Of a stretch of DNA of 64,000 bases, positions 8,582-17,285 are shown piece after piece. The notes beneath the pieces were generated by a model. It did no database searches, was not told where the DNA came from, and saw only the letters and a program-made list of their open reading frames with translations. This DNA is from Comamonadaceae bacterium (GTDB lineage: Bacteria; Pseudomonadota; Gammaproteobacteria; Burkholderiales; Burkholderiaceae_C). The number at the start of each line of letters is the position of its first letter. Position 1 is the stretch's first letter. The DNA is taken from positions 49,597 to 113,596 of the forward strand of contig CANFWI010000004.1 of the NCBI GenBank assembly GCA_947450675.1. Reading direction: 5' to 3'. A program made the position numbers and the translations under genes.

Positions 8582-9199
8582 TCAGCGCTCGAGCGCACCA
8601 CCGGCCAGCCAGCGTGCGCCGCGCTGATACAGCTCTTGCACCACCGGGCCTTTCAGCATCGGCATGTCGAGCTTGACGGTGTAACCAATCCGCGTCTGGA
8701 TGTAGGCGAGGTGACGGTAACCTTCAGGAAAGCCCGCCAAGGCCTCTTGGTCCAAGGACAAGGTAGCCGAGGAGTCGACCGGATCAATGCGGTCTTTTTC
8801 GTAAATCGGTTGGCGGTGCAACAGCTTCCACTGGCCTTCGTGACGCTGCACAAAGTCATAAAAACGACCGGTGCAGACGACATCGCACAGCACCGGACCA
8901 TGGGCGCCTTCGACCATGCCGCGCTGCGATATCGTCATTTTGGTTTGTGCAATGGCGCGGTCACCCGCCACTTCGACGGCTGACCCGCCCAGAAAATGCA
9001 GAATGCTGACACCCTTGTTCCAGCCCTCTTGCGTGACGCGGATGAACTCCTGAAACGAGCCCTGAAACCAAGTCGCCATCATGACGCCCTCTGGATGCCA
9101 GACGGTCGCGAAACGCGCCCAATCGCCGGCATCACGCCACAGCGCCCAACGCTCCACCATCTGGCGTATTTCCAACTCATTCTTCATGTCGTCAATCAT
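8582..9199 (-). CDS. NTF2-like (SnoaL/ring-hydroxylating beta-subunit fold) protein
   Basis: 205 residues. ELEIRQMVERWALWRDAGDWARFATVWHPEG is the usual opening of SnoaL_4/NTF2-like cone-fold proteins; the rest (FYDFVQRHEGQWKLLHRQPIYEKD) fits the same fold. The start at MIDDMKN is supported by GGAGACTTGA. In catabolic clusters such proteins act as small isomerases, dehydratases or hydrolases. No catalytic residues can be assigned with confidence. Co-directional with Dabb, YciI, Bug and nitroreductase genes. Confidence 0.78.
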   Translation of the reverse strand: MIDDMKNELEIRQMVERWALWRDAGDWARFATVWHPEGVMMATWFQGSFQEFIRVTQEGWNKGVSILHFLGGSAVEVAGDRAIAQTKMTISQRGMVEGAHGPVLCDVVCTGRFYDFVQRHEGQWKLLHRQPIYEKDRIDPVDSSATLSLDQEALAGFPEGYRHLAYIQTRIGYTVKLDMPMLKGPVVQELYQRGARWLAGGALER

Positions 9200-9239
9200 T
9201 CAAGTCTCCGTTTTTAAAATAGTATTTCGCCAAGCGGGC

Positions 9240-9545
9240 TTATGTCGGGACGACGTAATCAACTTGATGCCTGGCGGTGCGCAGGTCCGCCAACTCGCGC
9301 TTGACGCGCTGGTGTTCAGGGTGAACGGCATAGCCGTCCAGCGCCGCTTGGCTTTCAAATTCAGAATAAAGCACCACATCGCAGGCGTAGTCAATACAGC
9401 TTGAATCGACGCCAATTTCGAGGTTCAGCAAACCGGGTATGCGCCCACGCAGGGACTCAAAGCTGCGTTGTAACTGTGCAATACCTTCGCTCTTCTCGGC
9501 TGGCGTCTCACCGCGAATGTTCCACATGACGATGTGTTTGATCAC
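9240..9545 (-). CDS. Dabb (stress-responsive A/B barrel) domain protein
   Basis: 101 residues if translation starts at the GTG at 9545 (VIKHIVMWNIRGE), which has GGAGAATTTT just before it. The track start at 9605 adds 20 residues without family resemblance and runs into the preceding gene. The sequence IKHIVMWNI ... QLQRSFESLRGRIPGLLNLEIG ... EFESQAALDGYAVHPEHQ is a compact match to Dabb ferredoxin-like dimers. Related proteins act as small cyclases or decarboxylases, or bind reactive intermediates in aromatic pathways. Confidence 0.82.
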   Translation of the reverse strand: MIKHIVMWNIRGETPAEKSEGIAQLQRSFESLRGRIPGLLNLEIGVDSSCIDYACDVVLYSEFESQAALDGYAVHPEHQRVKRELADLRTARHQVDYVVPT

Positions 9546-9568
9546 AAAATTCTCCAGGCTCAAGACAC

Positions 9569-9874
9569 TCAAGCGGCGGCTGGAAAGCCAACGCGCTGCG
9601 GCCACAAATTGACAAAGGCTTGGGTCTCGCGACTTGCATACAGGCCCACCAAGTTGAAGGGCTCACTGGCCAACCAGGCGTCTGCCGCCGTGCGTGATTC
9701 AAAGTCGATGGCCAACAAGCTACCGACCATGGTCAGCCCATCGTCGGCCAACATCGGGCCGGCAAAGGCGATGCGATCGGCCACCGCCGCCAGGTAAATT
9801 TTGTGTTCAGGGCGAACGCGCTGCCGCAGCGCGGCTGCGTCAGGTTTATCGAGCAAGTGAAAGATGTAAATCAT
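9569..9874 (-). CDS. YciI-like (YCII-related domain) protein
   Basis: 101 residues. MIYIFHLLDKPDAAALRQRVRPEHKIYL opens like YciI-family proteins, and FAGPMLADDGLTMVGSLLAIDF plus DAWLASEPFNLVGLY match the conserved core. Family members include dehydrochlorinase- and muconolactone-isomerase-like enzymes of aromatic breakdown (ferredoxin-like fold with a His/Asp pair). First gene of the block running to 6909; divergent from the LysR gene at 10044. Confidence 0.82.
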   Translation of the reverse strand: MIYIFHLLDKPDAAALRQRVRPEHKIYLAAVADRIAFAGPMLADDGLTMVGSLLAIDFESRTAADAWLASEPFNLVGLYASRETQAFVNLWPQRVGFPAAA

Positions 9875-9986
9875 GGGAGGTGCTTTTTATGCGTTGGCTG
9901 ATTTTTTATGAATATAGTGGGCCCGCGTCTAATCTAAAAGCAGGCTGGCGCAAATGACTTTTTCATGCGGCGGAAGAAAGCCTCGC

Positions 9987-10008
9987 GGTCTGCGCCACAA
10001 TGCAGACC
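9987..10008. promoter_or_regulatory. Candidate operator between YciI operon and LysR gene
   Basis: GGTCTGC-N8-GCAGACC, a perfect 7-bp inverted repeat in the divergent intergenic gap. It lies 36 bp upstream of the LysR GTG start and shares the CTGC/GCAG core with the dyad at 5912. Role as LysR binding site is inferred. Confidence 0.5.
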
Positions 10009-10043
10009 AAGAACCGAGGGGTCGGTGACACCGGAGACACGGC

Positions 10044-10964
10044 GTGGACCGCTGGACTGAAATAGAACTGTTTGTACAGGTCGCCGAAACCGGCAGCCTG
10101 AGCCGTGCAGCGGAGGCACTGGATTTATCCAATGCAGCAGCCAGCCGGCATTTGTCAGCACTTGAAGAACGGCTGGGTGCGCGGCTGGTCGAGCGCAACA
10201 CGCGCAGGTTGTATTTGACCGACACCGGCCAAGCATTTTTCAGGCGCGCCAAAACTATTTTGACGGAACTCAAAGATGCCGAGTCGGCCGTCAACGCCAC
10301 GGGGCTCGACCCGACCGGCGTGCTGCGCATCACGGCGTCCCTGTCGTTTTCAGTGCACCACGTGGCACCTCTGTTGCGCGAATACACGCAGCGCTACCCT
10401 AACGTGCAGGTGCATGTGGAGTCGGCGAATCGCTACCTCGACATCATCGACAACAACATTGATGTGGCCATCCGCACCCGCGAGTCAGAGCCGGACTCGA
10501 ACATCACCATCCGCCGAGTGGCCGAGACCCGGCGCATCATGGCGGCCTCACCGCGATACCTGTCACAACACGGTTTCCCCAAGACGCTTGACGATTTGCA
10601 ACAGCACAAGATGCTGATGTACACCCACGCCAACAACCCGAACGAGCTGCGCTTCACCCGTGGCAACGAGACCGCCACGGTGACGGTCAAAGGCTTGCTT
10701 GAGTCAAACGATGGCCAAATTTTGCGAGCCGCTGCGCTCGACGGCATGGGGATTTTGGTGCAGCCCACCTACATTCTTTACGAAGACATCGTCGCCGGTC
10801 GACTGGTGCCAGTGCTCGATGACTGGGACCTGCCGCGCCTGAACATCAACTTGGCCTACCCGAGCCGCAAGCACCTGTCAGCCAAGGTTCGCACCTTCAT
10901 CGACTTCATGGTCGAGCACTTTGACAAGATGGACTACGAACGCAAGTGGACTGGCCGCTTTTAG
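10044..10964 (+). CDS. LysR-family transcriptional regulator
   Basis: 306 residues from a GTG start preceded by GGAGACACGGC. Helix-turn-helix SRAAEALDLSNAAASRHLSALEE follows MDRWTEIELFVQVAETGS, then a ligand-binding domain (GVLRITASLSFSVHHVAPLL). The N-terminal pattern (ASRHLSALEERLGARLVERNTRRLYLT) is close to the DmlR/AaeR-like group. The gene ends convergently with maleylacetate reductase, sharing TTAG (10961-10964). It probably controls the leftward block starting at 9874. Confidence 0.9.
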   Translation: MDRWTEIELFVQVAETGSLSRAAEALDLSNAAASRHLSALEERLGARLVERNTRRLYLTDTGQAFFRRAKTILTELKDAESAVNATGLDPTGVLRITASLSFSVHHVAPLLREYTQRYPNVQVHVESANRYLDIIDNNIDVAIRTRESEPDSNITIRRVAETRRIMAASPRYLSQHGFPKTLDDLQQHKMLMYTHANNPNELRFTRGNETATVTVKGLLESNDGQILRAAALDGMGILVQPTYILYEDIVAGRLVPVLDDWDLPRLNINLAYPSRKHLSAKVRTFIDFMVEHFDKMDYERKWTGRF

Positions 10965-12064
10965 TCGGGACGCCGGCCGTCAAAGGCGTTTTGCAGCAAC
11001 TGACGCAGCGCCACCCGCTCGAGCGGCCGCGGATTTTGGTATTGGTTCTGCATCGCTATGTCGCACGCCTTGTCGAGGTCGGCCTCTTGCATACCGAGCG
11101 CACGCAAAGAAACCGCGGCGCCGTTGTCTTGCGCCAGGTCGAACACCCCTGCCGCCGCACTGCGCTCGCCACCTTGAGTCCCACCCGCTGAGCCAGCGCC
11201 ATTCAAAGCCTCCGCAATGATTGCCATGGCCTGCGGCGCACACGGGGCGTTGTAAGCCAGCGCATGCGGCAGCACCACGGTGTGGGTTTCAGCATGCGGC
11301 AAATTGAAAGTTCCGCCTAGCGTGTGGCACAGCTTGTGGTGCAGCGCCATGCCGACGTTGTTCATCACCAAACCGCACAGCCAAGCACCGTACAAGGCAT
11401 CGCTGCGAGCCGTACGGTCGGTCGCCGACTGGCGGATCAAGGGCAGCGCGCGGGCCAGCGCGGCAATGCCTTCACGCGCCATCAAGTCCATCACCGGGTT
11501 GCTGTCGATGCCGTACAAACCTTCAGCAGCGTGCGCAATGGCGTTGATGCCACTGGTCACGCTCAAGCTCACGGGTAACGTCAGCGTGAGTTCCGGGTCG
11601 TAAATAACGGTGCGCGGCAGGACGCGGGGATCGCGGCCGGTTTTCTTCATGCCGTCTTCCGTGATGCCGTAGACCTCGGTCATCTCCGAGCCGGCATAGG
11701 TTGTTGGGATGGCCAAAATCGGCAAGCCAGAGTCGAGCGCGATGGCCTTGCCCAGTCCTGTCGTTGAACCACCCCCAATAGCCACCGCACAATCAGCCCC
11801 CAGCTGACGCGCCAAGACTCTGACGTCGCGCACGGTCTCGATTGGCACATGCATCACGGCGCGGTCAAAAATACCGGCGGCACGCGCGCCGAGTAAGTGG
11901 GCCACTTGTTCTGCCGAAGCGCGTTGCTCAGGCGTGCACAGCACCAAGGCTTTGTGCGCACCCAACGCTTCGATTTCTGCGCCAAGTTGGCTCAACGATC
12001 CGGGCCCAAACACCACCTTGCCGGCTTGGCCACGGTAAACAAAACTTTTCATGGGATCTTTCAT
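10961..12064 (-). CDS. Maleylacetate reductase (iron-type alcohol dehydrogenase superfamily)
   Basis: 367 residues. GKVVFGPGSLSQLGAEIEALG, AVAIGGGSTTGLGKAIA, PTTYAGSEMTEVYGIT and HHKLCHTLGGTFNLPHAETH are diagnostic for maleylacetate reductase (MacA/TfdF/GraC family). It reduces maleylacetate with NADH or NADPH to 3-oxoadipate. Its substrate is the product of the hydroxyquinol dioxygenase at 4961, and its product enters PcaIJ at 22962-24322. The ATG overlaps the stop of the upstream dehydrogenase by 4 bp. Last gene of the leftward block starting at 20605. Confidence 0.94.
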   Translation of the reverse strand: MKDPMKSFVYRGQAGKVVFGPGSLSQLGAEIEALGAHKALVLCTPEQRASAEQVAHLLGARAAGIFDRAVMHVPIETVRDVRVLARQLGADCAVAIGGGSTTGLGKAIALDSGLPILAIPTTYAGSEMTEVYGITEDGMKKTGRDPRVLPRTVIYDPELTLTLPVSLSVTSGINAIAHAAEGLYGIDSNPVMDLMAREGIAALARALPLIRQSATDRTARSDALYGAWLCGLVMNNVGMALHHKLCHTLGGTFNLPHAETHTVVLPHALAYNAPCAPQAMAIIAEALNGAGSAGGTQGGERSAAAGVFDLAQDNGAAVSLRALGMQEADLDKACDIAMQNQYQNPRPLERVALRQLLQNAFDGRRPD

Positions 12065-12957
12065 TCTTGGGGATTCAGGCCAGCACTGCGCTCGACTATT
12101 CGGATGATGGCCGCGTAGTCGAGCAGCCCATCACCTTGCGCCATGGCGGCGTGCATCAGTTGGTGTGTCAGTGAGGTTTGCGGCAAGGGCGCATGCACGG
12201 CAGCACCGGCAGCCAAAATCAAATCGAGGTCTTTGGTCATTTGTTCGACGGTGAAGGTCGGCGTGAAATCACGCGCACCGAGCTGCTCTGACTTGGCCTT
12301 GAGAATCGGTGACGCCACCGCACTGGCAGTCAAAACTTGCCACATGTCTTGCCATTGCAAACCGCCCTTTTGACCCAGCGTCAAACCTTCTGACAGCATG
12401 GCGCTGGTCTGCGCAATCATCAGGTTCACCACCAGCTTCATGAGCCGAGCTTCTTCAGCTTGACCCAGGTAAAAATGATGCGGGCCGAGCTGCTGCAGCA
12501 AGGGCAGCACGTGGTCATAAGCCGCGCGTGGACCTGACGCCATGACGGTGAGCTGCGCCGCTTCGGCCATCTTGTTGTTGCCCGACACCGTCACCCGCAG
12601 GTAAGTGATGCCAGCCGCAACGCACACATTGGCAACCTGCGCCGAGGCCTGCTGCGACACCGTGCTGGTGTCGATGTAAATGCAGCCTTTGCGCGCCTGT
12701 TCCGCCACCTGGGCACTGACGGCCAGCAAAGCGGCATCGTTCGGCAGTGACGAAAAAATCACGTCAGCAGCGCTCAAGGCTTGCGCAGCATCAGCCGCCA
12801 CTTGCAGGCCTTGCGCGTCGGCCAATCGCTGTCGCTCAGCACTCGGATCACTGACCGTCACGGCGTGACCAGCCGCGTGAAGATGCCCGGCCATCGGCAA
12901 GCCCATCTTGCCGACACCCAGAAAATGAAGGGCGATTTTTTGACTCACTGGGGTCAT
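12061..12957 (-). CDS. Beta-hydroxyacid dehydrogenase-like NAD(P)-dependent oxidoreductase
   Basis: 298 residues from the ATG at 12957 (MTPVSQKIALHFLGVGKMGLPM). The track start at 13041 lies inside the preceding gene and is rejected; the chosen ATG overlaps its stop as ATGA. A Rossmann FLGVGKMG motif is followed by the substrate segment TVSGNNKMAEAA, where most family members have VSGG, and VVNLMIAQTSAM where the catalytic Lys follows LMK. Resembles 3-hydroxyisobutyrate or tartronate semialdehyde reductases. A related gene with the same VSGN change lies at 19670. Substrate unknown. Confidence 0.85.
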   Translation of the reverse strand: MTPVSQKIALHFLGVGKMGLPMAGHLHAAGHAVTVSDPSAERQRLADAQGLQVAADAAQALSAADVIFSSLPNDAALLAVSAQVAEQARKGCIYIDTSTVSQQASAQVANVCVAAGITYLRVTVSGNNKMAEAAQLTVMASGPRAAYDHVLPLLQQLGPHHFYLGQAEEARLMKLVVNLMIAQTSAMLSEGLTLGQKGGLQWQDMWQVLTASAVASPILKAKSEQLGARDFTPTFTVEQMTKDLDLILAAGAAVHAPLPQTSLTHQLMHAAMAQGDGLLDYAAIIRIVERSAGLNPQE

Positions 12958-13541
12958 GCGGCGCTCTGTACTTTGGGTGCCAGCCCGCCCAACGTGCCTG
13001 CCATGAACTGGCTGTGCTCCATTCCCAGCAAACGGTTCCAACGTTGTTGGCCCATGGTCAGGCCAATGAAGAAACCCAGCTCGACAATCTCATCCTTGTT
13101 GAAATGGTCGTACAGACCTTGCCACAAATCATCTGTCGGCTCGAGCCCCCAGGTGATGGCTTCGGCCAAGCGCAGCGCCGCTTTTTGACGCGTTGAAAAA
13201 CGCGTCGCCTTGTCAAAATCCAGCAAGTCTTTGACTTGGTCTTCCAACAGTCCTTCAGCCTGCGCCTTGACCGAGCGCTGGTTGCCGCAGTAATTGCAAT
13301 TCACCGCCTGCGACACGTACAAACGGCACAACTCTTTGACCGCGTGCTCACACACACCCTCCACAAACGTGTCGTTCCAGGCGTTGGTGAAAGCCCAAAA
13401 AACTGCGGGCACATTGGCGCGAATGGCGTGACTTTCAGGGCGTGGCGCACCGTCACGGGCCGCACGCTGAAACTCTGCCAGCATGGCCGGGTCGGTGATG
13501 GCGGCCGGATCAATGTAAGGGATGCGCGGTGACGTACTCAT
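12954..13541 (-). CDS. AhpD-like / carboxymuconolactone decarboxylase-family protein
   Basis: 195 residues from the ATG at 13541, which follows AAAGGAGTTTTCG; the track ORF adds 70 residues of another gene's shadow. The CxxC pair in NCNYCGNQRSVKAQ, preceded by EHAVKELCRLYVS, matches the AhpD-like redox motif. LLDFDKATRFSTRQKAALRLAEAIT is the usual following helix. Such proteins are thiol reductases or act on cyclic lactones and peroxides. Here it may protect against quinone or peroxide by-products or process a ring-cleavage intermediate; neither can be decided from sequence. Confidence 0.85.
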   Translation of the reverse strand: MSTSPRIPYIDPAAITDPAMLAEFQRAARDGAPRPESHAIRANVPAVFWAFTNAWNDTFVEGVCEHAVKELCRLYVSQAVNCNYCGNQRSVKAQAEGLLEDQVKDLLDFDKATRFSTRQKAALRLAEAITWGLEPTDDLWQGLYDHFNKDEIVELGFFIGLTMGQQRWNRLLGMEHSQFMAGTLGGLAPKVQSAA

Positions 13542-13566
13542 CGAAAACTCCTTTGGCTTGTTGAAA

Positions 13567-14526
13567 TCAGACCACCGCCAGCTGTATGGCCGCGTCGTAA
13601 TGGGAAAGATCCAGGTAGCGATCGAGCGGCGGCGGCACACCGCCCCACATGCCTTCCATCTCAGCGCGAATCGACAACACCGTCTGAAAACCAGGGCGAC
13701 TGAACGCTGCGTCAGGCGCGAGGCCAGAACCCGGCGCCACCAGCGCCTCATACGTGCCCTCGGCAGCGCTGGCCGACAGCTGAAATTGATCGCGCAGCAA
13801 AGCGATCATGGCGGCCCGATTGGCCGGTTTCAGCACATGCCGCTGGCCTTCAATGTAGGCTGTCAAATAACGCTTGAGCACATCGGAATTCGCCGCTGCC
13901 CAGCCGCGCTGTACAAACGCACCCGTCGCCTGGTAAGGTCCCAGCAGACTGAACTGACTGCCCAGACTTTTCAAACCTTTCTCGCGCACCGTGAACGAAA
14001 ACGGCGGGTTGACCATGCCGGCCGCTAATTGCGGGTCAGCCACCATGGCCGCCGAGCGCGGCCCGGTGCCACCGGCCAGCTTGACGCCGTAATCCCGGTT
14101 TTCGATCAGTCCGTGGTTCTTCAAAATTTTCTTGGCAGCCAAGGCGTAGGCGGTGCCAGGCGCATCCACCGCCAGCAGCTTGCCGCGCAAGTCGGCGATC
14201 GTGTTGATTTCTGCGCGCACCATCAAGTCGTTCATGCCGGCATCACCGCCACACACAATCACCACGTCTTGACCCGCCGACTCGACCATGGCCACGGCGT
14301 TGTCCACCGCCGCATGCGCAATCTCAAATTGACCCGCCGCCAGACCGGCGCGCTGAGCGTCGGAGTTGGGCGTGTTTTGCACCTCGATGGTCAATTGGTA
14401 CCGGGCGAAATAGCCCTCCTTCAGGGCCACCATCAGCGGCAAATTGCTCGAGGTGTTGAAGATGTTGACGCGCAACAGCGTCGGCTCGACGGAAGGCGAT
14501 GGTGATGGCGAAGGTTTGGCCGTCAT
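13567..14526 (-). CDS. NMT1/THI5-like solute-binding protein without a signal peptide
   Basis: 319 residues. LRVNIFNTSSNLPLMVALKEGYFARYQL is the opening of SsuA/NMT1-type proteins, followed by AAGQFEIAHAAVDNAVAM and LRGKLLAVDAPGTAYALAAKKIL. The N-terminus MTAKPSPSPSPSVEPT is polar and has no hydrophobic export signal, unusual for a periplasmic receptor; no ABC permease or ATPase is nearby. It may act in the cytoplasm as a ligand-binding or enzyme-like protein. Located between the molybdenum hydroxylase and the AhpD-like gene. Confidence 0.78.
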   Translation of the reverse strand: MTAKPSPSPSPSVEPTLLRVNIFNTSSNLPLMVALKEGYFARYQLTIEVQNTPNSDAQRAGLAAGQFEIAHAAVDNAVAMVESAGQDVVIVCGGDAGMNDLMVRAEINTIADLRGKLLAVDAPGTAYALAAKKILKNHGLIENRDYGVKLAGGTGPRSAAMVADPQLAAGMVNPPFSFTVREKGLKSLGSQFSLLGPYQATGAFVQRGWAAANSDVLKRYLTAYIEGQRHVLKPANRAAMIALLRDQFQLSASAAEGTYEALVAPGSGLAPDAAFSRPGFQTVLSIRAEMEGMWGGVPPPLDRYLDLSHYDAAIQLAVV

Positions 14527-14577
14527 GCTGAAGGGCTTTCTTGAACACAGACTTTCTGAAAGACGCCGGGCTTGCCG

Positions 14578-16797
14578 TCAGCGAGGATCGGCCAGCGCCG
14601 CTTGCAACAAAGCGTCGGCGCTGAGCGGCATCTGGCGCATGCGCAGCCCCAAGGCATCGGCCACGGCGTTGGCAATTGCAGCGGCCACCGGCCCATGCGT
14701 GGCCTCGCCAGCACCCAGCGATTTGTCACCCGGTCGGCTGACAAGTTGCACATCGACTTTCGGCACCTCAGAAAAACGCAAGATCGGATAATCCTCCCAG
14801 CTGCGGCTGGTGACGCGCGTGCGGTCAAACTGCACCGCTTCTTTCAGAACCCAGCTGACCGTCTGAATAGCGCCGCCTTCGATCTGATTTCGGACACCAT
14901 CGGGATTGACCACCAAACCGACGTCAGCGGCAATCCACAACTGCTCCACCCGCACCTCGGCCTCGGCATGCACCGCAGCCACCACAGCGCAGTAAGCACC
15001 GGTATTTTTGTAGCGGGCAAAGGCGATGCCCATGCCGCTGCCTTCACGGCGCTCACCGGCGTGTCGGTTCGTCCAATCAGCCATCTCAGCAGCCGCATTG
15101 AGCACGGCGCGGCTGCGTTCATCGCTGAGGTGACGCAGGCGAAACGCCAACGGATCAACGCCCAACTGTTCAGCCATTTCGTCCAGAAAAGATTCGACCG
15201 CGAAGACATTGCAATGCGCGCCTAAGGAGCGCAATGAAGAGGTGCGCAGCGGCATGGTCAGCGCGCGGTGACAGTGGGTGCGCCATTGCGCCAAGTCATA
15301 CGACGGCAGTGCGTTTCGCTCAGCACCGCCACCATTGGCCAGCGGCATGTTGATGGCGACTTGCCGTGGGAAAGGTGTTGCCAGCAAAGCCGCCGCATGC
15401 AACACGGGCGTGCTGGAGCGGCCGGGTCGCATGCTGTGACCGTTCGACCACACGTCGTGCTGCCAGTCGCTGATACAGCCATCGGCATCGACCACGGCTT
15501 GCAAATCAACCGACATGGCGGCACCAAAAGGCGCGCAAGTCAATTCGTCTTCACGGGTCCACTGCAGTTGCACCGGACGGCCAGGCACGGCACGCGCTAA
15601 CAACACGGCGTCACAGGCCGCATCGTCGGCACCGTTGTGACCGTAACAGCCGGCACCAGGCACATGCTGAATCGCAATCTGCGCGGCGGGCAAACCCAGC
15701 ACTAAGGCCAAGTCGGGGCGCAAGTTGTAAATCCCCTGACTGTGGGTCCAGACTTCAACGCCTGTGATCTCACCGCTGGCGTTGGCTTCACAACGCGCCA
15801 ACGCACACGAGGGGCCGATCGAAGCATGCGCCAAAAATGGCCGCGCATAGGAGGCCTTGAAAGACTGCGCACCGACAGCCGTTCTTGACGCCTCGGAAGC
15901 CGTCAAACTCGGGCCCGGCGTGACGGATTTTTTCTCGCCTGCTAGCGTGGTGTCCACCGGCTGAGCACGTAAAAAAGCGGGCACATCACGCATATCCGGC
16001 AAGGTCGCGGGCTCATCCCAGCGAGCCGCTGCAGCGAGCTTTTTCAAGGCCTGCACAGCGGCGTAATCGGTCTTGGCAATGACGCCGATGAAGCTGCCAT
16101 CGCGTACAGTGGTGACCACGTCGGGCAAGGCGTTGATGGCCTCAAGCGCCACCTCGAGCAACACGGCTCCGGGCGATGGCGGATGCGCCACGCGACCATA
16201 CAACTGGCCGGGCAACACCATGTCGTGGATGAAATCAGCCTGCCCCAGCACCTTGCCCGGCATGTCCAAGCGCGCTACGGTCTGACCGGTCAAGGTGTGA
16301 TCGGCCACGGACTTGGGCTTGGCGATACCACTGGCTTCAATGTTCAGCAAGGCGTCGTCAGCCAAGGTCCAGTAACTTCCAATGCGCTCATCCGCGCTGT
16401 TGACGAACTCGCCGTCGATCACACGCAATTCAGCCCGCTGGCCCGGTGTCAAACCGCGTTGTAGCGCCGCCAAGTCGAGGTAAATAGCCCGCGCTTCGGC
16501 GCAGGCTTGGCGCAAGGCGCTGCCGGAGTCTTGCACCGACATGCTGCCGGCTGTCATGCCTTCGTTCGGGCCTTGCACGGTGCTGGCGCGCTCCATGCGA
16601 ATGCGCGTCACAGCAAGGTCCAGTTCTTCGGCGGCCATTTGCGCCAGCACGGTGCTGATGCCCTGCCCCAGATCAACCTTGCCGGTGCGCACCGTCACAC
16701 GGCCATCGGGATGAAAAGCCAGCCACTGCGACAAACGGCGATTGGTTTGCAAACTGCCCGGCAACACGACCGGCGTGTTCAAGCTGCTTGCGCTCAT
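14578..16797 (-). CDS. Molybdopterin-binding large subunit of a NicB/IorB-type hydroxylase
   Basis: 739 residues from the ATG at 16797, which overlaps the stop of the ferredoxin subunit as ATGA. The opening LPGSLQTNRRLSQWLAFHPDG and GKVDLGQGISTVLAQMAAEE match isoquinoline 1-oxidoreductase and nicotinate dehydrogenase large subunits. SHSQGIYNLRPDLA-like (THSQGIYNL), GCYGHNGADDAACDA and the terminal LGAGEATHGP with the catalytic Glu are also present. Members hydroxylate a carbon next to a ring nitrogen using water. NicB carries extra C-terminal cytochrome c domains; this protein has none, so its electron acceptor must be separate. Substrate unknown, probably an N-heterocycle. Confidence 0.9.
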   Translation of the reverse strand: MSASSLNTPVVLPGSLQTNRRLSQWLAFHPDGRVTVRTGKVDLGQGISTVLAQMAAEELDLAVTRIRMERASTVQGPNEGMTAGSMSVQDSGSALRQACAEARAIYLDLAALQRGLTPGQRAELRVIDGEFVNSADERIGSYWTLADDALLNIEASGIAKPKSVADHTLTGQTVARLDMPGKVLGQADFIHDMVLPGQLYGRVAHPPSPGAVLLEVALEAINALPDVVTTVRDGSFIGVIAKTDYAAVQALKKLAAAARWDEPATLPDMRDVPAFLRAQPVDTTLAGEKKSVTPGPSLTASEASRTAVGAQSFKASYARPFLAHASIGPSCALARCEANASGEITGVEVWTHSQGIYNLRPDLALVLGLPAAQIAIQHVPGAGCYGHNGADDAACDAVLLARAVPGRPVQLQWTREDELTCAPFGAAMSVDLQAVVDADGCISDWQHDVWSNGHSMRPGRSSTPVLHAAALLATPFPRQVAINMPLANGGGAERNALPSYDLAQWRTHCHRALTMPLRTSSLRSLGAHCNVFAVESFLDEMAEQLGVDPLAFRLRHLSDERSRAVLNAAAEMADWTNRHAGERREGSGMGIAFARYKNTGAYCAVVAAVHAEAEVRVEQLWIAADVGLVVNPDGVRNQIEGGAIQTVSWVLKEAVQFDRTRVTSRSWEDYPILRFSEVPKVDVQLVSRPGDKSLGAGEATHGPVAAAIANAVADALGLRMRQMPLSADALLQAALADPR

Positions 16798-17285
16798 GTC
16801 GCGACTCCGACAGCCGCAGCCTTGAGCACCGCGCGCACCATGCGGTTGTGCGCGCCACAGCGGCACAGATGCGGGTCAAGCGCCTCGCGAACCTGCGCTT
16901 CGCTCGGCAGCGGACACTTGGCCAGCAAGGCCGCAGCGCTGACGAGAATGCCCGACACGCAATAGCCGCACTGCGCGGCTTGCTCGTCAATAAAAGCTTG
17001 CTGCAAAACGTGCATGGCACCGGGCTGCCCCAACCCTTCAACCGTGACCACCGCTTTGTTCTCAGCGGCCCACAGCGGTGTGTCGCAAGCCGGTACGGAC
17101 ACGCCGTCCAGCAGCACATGACACGCGCCGCACTGCGATTGCCCGCAACCCAGCCGCGTCCCTTTGAGTCCCAGTTCTTCGCGCAAGACGTAGACCAAGG
17201 GTGTGTTTTCCTCGGCCTCGACGGACGTTAGACGGCCATTGACTGTCAGGTTCAGTGCGCGCTTCAACACATGGATTTGACTCAC
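16794..17285 (-). CDS. [2Fe-2S] small subunit of molybdenum hydroxylase (NicA/IorA-like)
   Basis: 163 residues. The N-terminal plant-type cluster is CGQSQCGAC with a later Cys (VPACDT), and the C-terminal cluster is CGYC...CRCG. This is the standard two-cluster layout of xanthine-oxidase-family small subunits. It passes electrons from the molybdopterin subunit encoded by the next gene. Its own start overlaps the stop of the Bug receptor by 4 bp. No FAD-binding middle subunit is present, as in IorAB and NicAB systems. Confidence 0.94.
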   Translation of the reverse strand: MSQIHVLKRALNLTVNGRLTSVEAEENTPLVYVLREELGLKGTRLGCGQSQCGACHVLLDGVSVPACDTPLWAAENKAVVTVEGLGQPGAMHVLQQAFIDEQAAQCGYCVSGILVSAAALLAKCPLPSEAQVREALDPHLCRCGAHNRMVRAVLKAAAVGVAT

